Assembly (NCBI GenBank): GCA_029268325.1
Contig: JAJUGC010000155.1
Coordinates: 1-5,884 of the forward strand
DNA length: 5,884 bases
Direction: 5' to 3'
Source: Gammaproteobacteria bacterium
GTDB lineage: Bacteria > Pseudomonadota > Gammaproteobacteria > Pseudomonadales > Oleiphilaceae
Shown here piece by piece: positions 1-4,742 of the stretch (position 1 is its first letter; each line of letters opens with the position of its first letter). Below the pieces are notes generated by a model, which worked only from the letters and a program-made list of their open reading frames with translations, searched no databases and had not been told where the DNA came from. Made by a program: the position numbers and the translations under genes.

Positions 1-12
1 ATTCTTTTACCC

Positions 13-32
13 ACAGGTGCCTAGGCACCTGT
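13..32. repeat. Perfect 20-bp palindrome
   Basis: The sequence ACAGGTGCCTAGGCACCTGT equals its own reverse complement over all 20 bases, centred on CCTAGG. It lies about 80 bp beyond the stop codon of the polysaccharide export gene. As RNA it could fold into a strong hairpin, but neither strand carries a T-run after it (the minus strand continues GGGTAAAAGAAT), so it is not a textbook Rho-independent terminator. It could be a protein-binding operator for a gene further left, an mRNA 3'-end stabiliser or a Rho-linked end structure. The palindrome is directly visible; its role is not known. Confidence 0.8.
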
Positions 33-60
33 AGTGTTCCCTGAAACTGCTGTGTAACGA

Positions 61-100
61 CTTGGTTGTGTAGCCATTTGGTTGTGTGGCTACTTGGTTA
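61..100. repeat. 16-bp tandem repeat, about 2.5 copies, with embedded inverted repeat
   Basis: Two adjacent 16-bp units, 61-76 (CTTGGTTGTGTAGCCA) and 77-92 (TTTGGTTGTGTGGCTA), match at 13 of 16 positions. The first half of a third unit follows at 93-100 (CTTGGTTA). A more degenerate copy (9 of 16) may precede at 45-60. Two of the differences between the units turn GTAGCCA (70-76) and TGGCTAC (87-93) into a perfect 7-bp inverted repeat around a 10-base loop, so the array can also form a hairpin. It lies just past the export gene's stop codon and codes for nothing recognisable. It may be replication slippage, a binding-site array or a 3'-UTR structure. Confidence 0.65.
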
Positions 101-112
101 AGCGGCGACTGA

Positions 113-2797
113 TCAGAAGCTGGCAATTGCCGCCGCACCCAAAGCCATCTGATAGAAGATTTGGGTTACATTGCTCCACAGTTGCAGCTTGTTGAGACGA
201 TCCACCTCCAGCGGTACCACAATGGTGTCACCTGGCTCCAGGGTGGTTCGCTTTCCACCAAACCAGGAGGACTTCTTCGGAATCCAGACCGAGCCATTGG
301 CCTTCACCACATAGACCTTGCTGGCATCAGCCTTACGGGTGAGGCCGCCGCTGCGGGACAAGTACTCCTCCACTGACAGATGGGGCTCGTAGATATGGCT
401 GGTGGCGTACTGAACCTCGCCGATCACACTGACAGACTGGGGAATCTGCGGCACCCGCAGTGTGTCGCCATCCTGAAGGACAACATCCTGGGCATCCACC
501 TGGGCCAGGATTTCTTCCAGGTTGATTACCAGGCGCCCCAGGGGCTTGGCGGTCTGGACTTTGTCTAGCAAGGCCTGGAGCTCTCCAATGTCCGCAGCGC
601 TCGCCGGGCGAGTACTCCCCTGATCTTGTAGCTGCATTGATGCCAAATCTGCCTGCAGACGCTGACTGGCTTCCTGCAGTCGGGCGGCTTCCAGCTCCTT
701 CAAGGATTGGCGAGTAAAGAGGGCACCCTTGGGATAGGCATTGCTGGTTAAACCACCCGCCCGTTGCAGAAGTTGGGACAGGGTTTCCCCTTTACGCACC
801 CGATAAGTGCCCGGAAAGCGCACTTCGCCGGCAAGCATGACTTCCAGCCGCTCGGCATAGTCGGGAATGGATTTGACCGTCAGCACATCCAGTGCCTGCA
901 TGGGAAGATCCAAGGCTGGGTTGTCGTAAGCCCGGGCTAGGTTGATATCCAGGATTTCCACTGTGGCTTCATCCTGGCTGGCCAAGACAGACCGGCTCAC
1001 TTCCGCCGTGACGGTGTAAGAAGAATCCTTCAGACCACCGGCGGCCTGGATCATATCCATGGCTGTGGCCCCCTCCGTGAGCGGGTAGCGGCCGGGAAGC
1101 TTCACATTACCGACCACCTCCACAATCAGGGGCGGCTGGCCGGCCCGGGCCTGGGCCTGGAGCCGCTCCAGAACCGGTTTGAGCAAACGGGCACGGTGGT
1201 ATTGCAAAGCTTGAGCTTTAGAGCGCTCGGGCCTGTCGGCCGCATTAGCCCCTTCAGCCTGCTCCAACTCTTTTAATGCCTTGTTGTCTAACAGCTCATC
1301 ACCCGCTTGATAACGCTTGAAGACCAATAGCTGATCCCGCTCCTGCAACTGGACGTCCGCCGCAGAGCCCGGCTGCATAATGGCGTCGCCCAGATTCACG
1401 GCAATGGTCTTGATGTCCTTGCGTTCGTTGATTTCCCGCACGATCAGGGCATAGTCCAGGTCGGCAGACTCTTTAAGATCGTGGCGGATCGATTTGAACA
1501 GAGAGCTGACTCGTAACCCGGGCTGCCAATCATAGTGACCAGGCCGTACCACGGCGCCCTGGACTTTGACAAAGCCTTCCACCAAATCATTGACGGAGGC
1601 AACGGTGATGGAGTCGCCGTTTTTCACCGCGAAGGACGCGCCGGCACTGGTGGTGAGATCCACATCCAGGATGCTGCGCTGGAAGTCCTTGGCGACCCGC
1701 TCCACCTTGGTGAACTTGGGAGAGGCACCAGGCAGATAGCCGCCGGCGATCTCGACAAGATCCCGAATGCTGGATTCCGTTTTCAGCTCATAAATTGCAG
1801 GGCGGCGGACTTCGCCTTGAATCGCGGCTGTAGTGCCTACCGGCGGAATGAAGATCACATCGCCGGGCATCAGGCGCTGGTCATCGCTGGTATCGCCCCG
1901 TAACAGGAGGTCATACAAGTCCAGCTCTGCAACTAGCTTGCCTTGGCGCTTGAGCTGGATCTTCCGTAGCGAGCCGGTTTCTTTCACGCCACCACTGACG
2001 AACAGGGCGTTGGTCATAGTCGACAGGGAGCTCACGGTATAGGCGCCGGGAGTGCGCGCCTCGCCCAGCACAAACACCTGCATACTACGCAACTTGCCCA
2101 GGCTTACGGCGGATTCCACACCGATGTACTTCTCCCGCGCCCAACGGTTCAGTTGCTGCTTGAGTTCATCAAAGGAAAGCCCCGCCACAGGCATGGGGCC
2201 GGACTGGGGTAACTGAATGGTGCCATCTCGCGTGACGAGCAACTCCAGTTGCTGGTTTTCCTTGCCGAACAGTTGCAGGCGAATGGTGTCGCCAGGCCCT
2301 ATGATGTATTCCGCCGGAATGGGAATTTCCGTGACTGGTGCAAAGGTGCTGGGCACACCCGCAAAAAGGTCATAGCCAAAAGGCTTGAGTTTGGCTTGGT
2401 CGCCCACCCGCAATGGATTGAGGAGATCGAGCTGTGTTTGGTATCCCGTTTTTCCGTAACCTAGCTGGCTTTGGTCGGAGTTGTTCAGGGGCTGGACGAC
2501 CTGAGGCTGGGTGAGTGTCCGGGGCGTGGACACTGACTGGCCAGCGGTAAACTGCGCGGGATCAATTCCATATTGGCGGGCAATCATCTCCTGTTGGGCC
2601 CGAGGCAGGGACTTGAACTGCTCGATTTGTTCCTGGGTGATGTTGGCAGGTAAAGACTGGGCCACAGCCATGCTTGCCCATAGATAGAGGCCACATATCA
2701 ACAGCAGGCTTTGAACAAAGTACTTTCTTATTACCTGGCACATTGCCATTGCCCGAAGACTCCTATAGTGAGTAACCATAACGCTGTCGCTATTCAT
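113..2797 (-). CDS. SLBB-domain polysaccharide export protein (large Wza/OtnA-like)
   Basis: Predicted polysaccharide export protein acting in the periplasm and outer membrane as the exit conduit for capsule or exopolysaccharide. The 894 residues hold a signal peptide (hydrophobic core about 27-42, likely cleavage after AVA at 46), a Q-rich helical stretch (about 50-75), a Poly_export domain (about 160-235, opening YIIGPGDTIRLQLFGK), then about six SLBB-like repeats near 239-318, 324-400, 408-494, 558-643, 652-782 and 788-862. These show recurrent G-x-V-x-x-P-G-x-Y and AGG motifs. Charged helical inserts fall at about 496-556 and 695-755. The C-terminal segment 868-894 is amphipathic or hydrophobic and could resemble Wza's membrane helix. 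At roughly twice the size of E. coli Wza it resembles the large OtnA/WbfF-type exporters of Vibrio (from memory). The cysteine in LLLIC lacks a proper lipobox, so it is probably not a lipoprotein. Start: ATG at 2797 has AGGG 9 nt upstream; an ATG at 2749 (residue 17) has AGGAG 10 nt upstream and gives a more typical signal peptide, so the true start may be there. It follows the Wzi gene by 15 bp, which implies co-transcription. Confidence 0.93.
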   Translation of the reverse strand: MNSDSVMVTHYRSLRAMAMCQVIRKYFVQSLLLICGLYLWASMAVAQSLPANITQEQIEQFKSLPRAQQEMIARQYGIDPAQFTAGQSVSTPRTLTQPQVVQPLNNSDQSQLGYGKTGYQTQLDLLNPLRVGDQAKLKPFGYDLFAGVPSTFAPVTEIPIPAEYIIGPGDTIRLQLFGKENQQLELLVTRDGTIQLPQSGPMPVAGLSFDELKQQLNRWAREKYIGVESAVSLGKLRSMQVFVLGEARTPGAYTVSSLSTMTNALFVSGGVKETGSLRKIQLKRQGKLVAELDLYDLLLRGDTSDDQRLMPGDVIFIPPVGTTAAIQGEVRRPAIYELKTESSIRDLVEIAGGYLPGASPKFTKVERVAKDFQRSILDVDLTTSAGASFAVKNGDSITVASVNDLVEGFVKVQGAVVRPGHYDWQPGLRVSSLFKSIRHDLKESADLDYALIVREINERKDIKTIAVNLGDAIMQPGSAADVQLQERDQLLVFKRYQAGDELLDNKALKELEQAEGANAADRPERSKAQALQYHRARLLKPVLERLQAQARAGQPPLIVEVVGNVKLPGRYPLTEGATAMDMIQAAGGLKDSSYTVTAEVSRSVLASQDEATVEILDINLARAYDNPALDLPMQALDVLTVKSIPDYAERLEVMLAGEVRFPGTYRVRKGETLSQLLQRAGGLTSNAYPKGALFTRQSLKELEAARLQEASQRLQADLASMQLQDQGSTRPASAADIGELQALLDKVQTAKPLGRLVINLEEILAQVDAQDVVLQDGDTLRVPQIPQSVSVIGEVQYATSHIYEPHLSVEEYLSRSGGLTRKADASKVYVVKANGSVWIPKKSSWFGGKRTTLEPGDTIVVPLEVDRLNKLQLWSNVTQIFYQMALGAAAIASF
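2760..2764 (-). promoter_or_regulatory. Possible Shine-Dalgarno for an internal start of the export gene
   Basis: AGGAG on the minus strand lies 10 nt upstream of the ATG at 2747-2749. Starting there gives a signal peptide of about 30 residues (basic n-region with R24 and K25, hydrophobic core, AVA cleavage site), more typical than the 46-residue one from the ATG at 2797. The upstream ATG has AGGG at a 9-nt spacing and an AAGGA that abuts it, so both starts remain possible. Confidence 0.4.
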
Positions 2798-2812
2798 TCC
2801 TTGTAACCCTGT

Positions 2813-4321
2813 TCAAAACCGATACTGCCAGGAGGCGCCCACGGCGAATTCAGACATTTCACCACCTACAGTTTGCAACTTGTCGTTCATCCATTGTCCC
2901 CAGAGCGTGGTCCGGCCATTGAGGAACACGAACCGGTAAGCCAGGTCCAGAATCCACAGATCCTGTGATGTTGAGGGGATTAGGTAATGCTTGGCGTGTT
3001 CATCGGGAACGGCGGCGCGGCTTCGGCCATCCTGATTGAGTTCCGCCCGCGACAGGGCCAGGGCCAGATCACTGCCGGAGGAGAAAAAGTTAATAGCCCC
3101 CAGGGTCAGCACCCGGGCATCACTATCCCAGGTGGCAGCCAGGTTGCGGCCTCGATACCGGTAGCCGGTTCTATACAGGCCGTGTTCGTAGGCCACATTG
3201 TAGAGACGGCCTTCAAACAGGCTGCCCACCACGGTGTCTGCATATTCCAGGTACAAACGCTGTTCGGAACTGGCGAGTTGAGTCGCCATGTCCAAACCAA
3301 GCAAATTGAAGCGCTTGCTGGGAAAGCCACCAGCCTCATCTTCGCCCACTGTTTGGGCATAGATACCCAGGCTGGCTTGGCCCAACGGGAATCCATAGCG
3401 GAAGTCGATACCGCCTAACTGGTTGCCTGGTTCGTCTTTTCTCCCTTCTTCGGTATAGACGTTATCTTCCGTGCCCAGCATCAGATCGAAGAGGTTAGAC
3501 AGGCTCTCGGGCCGTCCTTCCCCGCCCCACTGGGCCGTGCGGGACAAGCCGATCTCCAGGCGTGAGATGGGCATAAAGGCAAACCGGGCGCCCAGGAGCT
3601 TGGCCTCTGGAATATGACGGCTGCTTTCCAGTTGCCCGCCAAAGGCGGTGAAGGTCCAGGGGCCGATCCATGAAAGCCAGCGGGACTCCGGTGCAAGGGC
3701 CTGCTTGCGGTTGAACCAGAAACCGGGCACTGGTCGCGCATTGGAGGATAGGATCAAGCTGGTGTGCCAGCCCGGCCCCCACCAGCGTTCGATAGCTCCC
3801 GCACCGAACACCCAGTTGCCCAGGGTGATGGCCGCGTAGGAGCCGTCCAGCCGGTACTCCTTGTCGTCCTGGGCGTCAAAGGCATAGCTGGGGCTGATAC
3901 CGATGGTCGCCCATTCCCCGGTCCACTCAATGTGCTTGCCGATCTCACCTTTTTCACGGGGCAAGCTGGCAAAGCTGCGAAACAGGAGCGGGTCGGAGGC
4001 CCCGTTGAACTCAACCTCGACGCGAAAACCCAGTTTGGCCTGCTGGCTTTCCTCAAACTGGACATAGGCCAGGCTTTGCATGAGCAATGCGTCGCCATAA
4101 GTCGAAGTCAGGCCAGATGATTGGACAAGCCCTTGAGTGTCGACCCACATCACTGGCCAAGTCGTCAGGGGCGTGTGTAGTAATCCACGGTCCGACAGCA
4201 CCTGGAGACTGTGGCGCATGCGCAGATCACCTGGATCTATCCAGGGAGCAGCAGACACAGACAAAGAAAAAGCTGCCGCTACACAAACAGCAAAAATGGC
4301 TTTGATGCCAGATCGCAACAC
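2813..4321 (-). CDS. Wzi-family capsule assembly outer-membrane protein
   Basis: Predicted outer-membrane beta-barrel of the capsule assembly Wzi family, which in E. coli helps attach or organise capsular polysaccharide at the cell surface. From the GTG at 4321 it is 502 residues, close to E. coli Wzi (about 480). Residues 1-24 form a good signal peptide (R3, K7, hydrophobic AIFAVCVAAAFSLS, cleavage VSA/APW). The family hallmark WWGPG followed by SLILSSNARPVP lies at about 180-199. The rest alternates polar and hydrophobic or aromatic residues as in barrel strands, and the chain ends WQYRF with a terminal Phe, as expected of a BAM substrate. Start choice: the frame continues upstream to a TTG at 4432, but no in-frame ATG exists there and the added residues would bury the signal peptide. 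GTG 4321 has CAGG 8 nt upstream; TTG 4318 is an alternative. The export-protein gene follows after 15 bp, so the two act as an operon. Family confidence is high, start confidence moderate. Confidence 0.92.
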   Translation of the reverse strand: MLRSGIKAIFAVCVAAAFSLSVSAAPWIDPGDLRMRHSLQVLSDRGLLHTPLTTWPVMWVDTQGLVQSSGLTSTYGDALLMQSLAYVQFEESQQAKLGFRVEVEFNGASDPLLFRSFASLPREKGEIGKHIEWTGEWATIGISPSYAFDAQDDKEYRLDGSYAAITLGNWVFGAGAIERWWGPGWHTSLILSSNARPVPGFWFNRKQALAPESRWLSWIGPWTFTAFGGQLESSRHIPEAKLLGARFAFMPISRLEIGLSRTAQWGGEGRPESLSNLFDLMLGTEDNVYTEEGRKDEPGNQLGGIDFRYGFPLGQASLGIYAQTVGEDEAGGFPSKRFNLLGLDMATQLASSEQRLYLEYADTVVGSLFEGRLYNVAYEHGLYRTGYRYRGRNLAATWDSDARVLTLGAINFFSSGSDLALALSRAELNQDGRSRAAVPDEHAKHYLIPSTSQDLWILDLAYRFVFLNGRTTLWGQWMNDKLQTVGGEMSEFAVGASWQYRF

Positions 4322-4329
4322 AACAATTA

Positions 4330-4333
4330 CCTG
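4330..4333 (-). promoter_or_regulatory. Weak ribosome-binding site for the Wzi gene GTG start
   Basis: CAGG on the minus strand sits 8 nt upstream of the GTG at 4319-4321. It is only a partial Shine-Dalgarno match, but its spacing and the signal peptide that begins right after favour this start over the upstream TTG codons at 4366 and 4432. A weak site with a GTG codon suggests modest translation of the first operon gene. Confidence 0.4.
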
Positions 4334-4405
4334 AATAGGAAGGTGAAAAACTGCCCCATGAACCAATCGAGAGTTGTCGAAGCTATTTCGCAGAGAGGTT
4401 TTATC

Positions 4406-4424
4406 CAGGCAAACCACTGGCCTG
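4406..4424 (-). other. Small hairpin in the Wzi leader
   Basis: On the minus strand CAGGC (4420-4424) can pair with GCCTG (4406-4410) around a 9-nt loop. It lies about 85 nt ahead of the GTG start. The stem is short and could occur by chance. It is listed because it falls in the untranslated leader if the GTG start is correct. Confidence 0.3.
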
Positions 4425-4487
4425 AGCGGCAAAGTACAGTTCTACGGCATTACATCCGTCTCAAAATCGCTTGTGGTCCAACTCTTA

Positions 4488-4522
4488 GCGCTTGCCCGTG
4501 AACAGCGCCCCATTAGGGGGCG
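4488..4522 (-). promoter_or_regulatory. Two overlapping, mutually exclusive hairpins in the leader
   Basis: On the minus-strand transcript CGCCCC (4517-4522) pairs with GGGGCG (4506-4511) around the 5-nt loop CTAAT, giving a compact stem of only G-C pairs. The GCG part of that stem is also needed for a second hairpin, GCGCT (4504-4508) with AGCGC (4488-4492), loop 11 nt. Both cannot form at once, an arrangement also found in attenuators and riboswitch expression platforms. No T-run follows either stem and I recognise no ligand-binding core. Regulatory function is inference. Confidence 0.35.
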
Positions 4523-4530
4523 TGGTAAAA

Positions 4531-4552
4531 TTGGGGAGCAAGAGTACCCCAA
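4531..4552 (-). terminator. Hairpin with short T-run; weak terminator or attenuator candidate
   Basis: On the minus strand TTGGGG (4547-4552) pairs with CCCCAA (4531-4536) around a 10-nt loop, immediately followed by TTTT. The 6-bp stem and short T-run make a weak intrinsic terminator at best. It starts right at the expected transcription start of the candidate promoter, so it could cap the 5' end of the operon mRNA, or end transcription arriving from the nuclease gene. Confidence 0.35.
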
Positions 4553-4555
4553 AAG

Positions 4556-4585
4556 GTTATAATTTGCCACCGAAAGATCCAGCAA
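4556..4585 (-). promoter_or_regulatory. Candidate sigma70-type promoter for the wzi-export operon
   Basis: On the minus strand TTGCTG (4580-4585, 3 of 6 to the -35 consensus) is followed after 18 bp by TATAAC (4556-4561, 5 of 6 to the -10 consensus). It sits in the A+T-rich part of the intergenic region and points at the Wzi gene. Transcription would begin around 4548-4550. The -35 is poor, which suggests a need for an activator if the promoter is real. A+T-rich DNA gives such matches by chance, so confidence is modest. Confidence 0.35.
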
Positions 4586-4713
4586 AACTACTCAAACTAA
4601 CCAATGCTTGACGAATCGGTACGTTTTTACAAAATCCAGAAAAACCATTTAAGTTCAGGCAAATACAGAAGACAGGCACATATAAACGAACAGAGACGAG
4701 TGAGCGCTTCGAT

Positions 4714-4742
4714 AAACTCACCCGCCCCGGTGTTGTGAGCCT
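4714..4742 (-). terminator. Weak hairpin after the nuclease gene
   Basis: Starting at the stop codon, the minus-strand RNA can pair AGGCTCAC (4735-4742) with GTGAGTTT (4714-4721): six Watson-Crick pairs and two G-U pairs around a GC-rich 13-nt loop. The T residues are used in the stem rather than following it, so it is not a strong intrinsic terminator. A second CTCAC shortly downstream could pair with the same GTGAG instead. It may only mark the 3' end of the message. Confidence 0.3.

Larger units (their letters stand above)
4322..4741 (-). other. Intergenic region: probable promoter and long 5' leader of the wzi-export operon
   Basis: About 420 bp with no convincing gene on either strand. 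It is more A+T-rich than the flanking genes, especially at 4560-4700. Going with transcription (right to left) it contains a weak hairpin after the nuclease stop, a candidate promoter near 4556-4585, a hairpin with a following T-run at 4531-4552, a GC-rich hairpin at 4506-4522, a competing hairpin at 4488-4508, and a small hairpin at 4406-4424. If the promoter is right, the untranslated leader is roughly 220-230 nt. I looked for the RfaH-recruiting ops element (GGCGGTAG) seen upstream of many polysaccharide operons and found no convincing copy. Confidence 0.6.

Noticed and set aside
2720..2760. Possible lipoprotein signal in the export protein (LLLIC).
   Set aside because: The residue before Cys is Ile rather than Gly, Ala or Ser, and a good signal peptidase I site (AVA) follows downstream.
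2762..2773. The minus strand carries ACTCACTATAGG, a 12-base exact match to the core of the phage T7 promoter.
   Set aside because: It lies inside the coding start of the export gene, the upstream half of the promoter does not match (including the positions just before the core), and no phage polymerase or phage gene is present. Most likely chance.
2987..4120. Long alternative frames on both strands inside the Wzi gene, up to 143 codons.
   Set aside because: The Wzi frame has clear family motifs and a signal peptide. The others are shadows created by G+C-rich third positions.
4441..4455. Minus-strand TGCCGTAGAAC resembles the ops element GGCGGTAG of RfaH-controlled polysaccharide operons.
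   Set aside because: Only about 6 of 11 positions match and the key GGCGG part is broken, so it does not support RfaH control.
4465..4505. Minus-strand TTCACGGGCAA followed by GGACCACAAGCG faintly recalls the c-di-GMP (GEMM) riboswitch core.
   Set aside because: Spacing is wrong and the conserved A-rich segments, GNRA loop and paired stems are missing. A covariance-model search would settle it.
4087..4562. Several plus-strand frames of 62-96 codons over the Wzi 5' end and leader.
   Set aside because: They are antisense to the Wzi gene or overlap one another, with low-complexity composition and no recognisable protein features.
4608..4635. Plus-strand TTGACG followed 16 bp later by CAAAAT could be a promoter pointing right.
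   Set aside because: There is no plus-strand gene downstream (it runs antisense into the nuclease gene) and the -10 box is poor.
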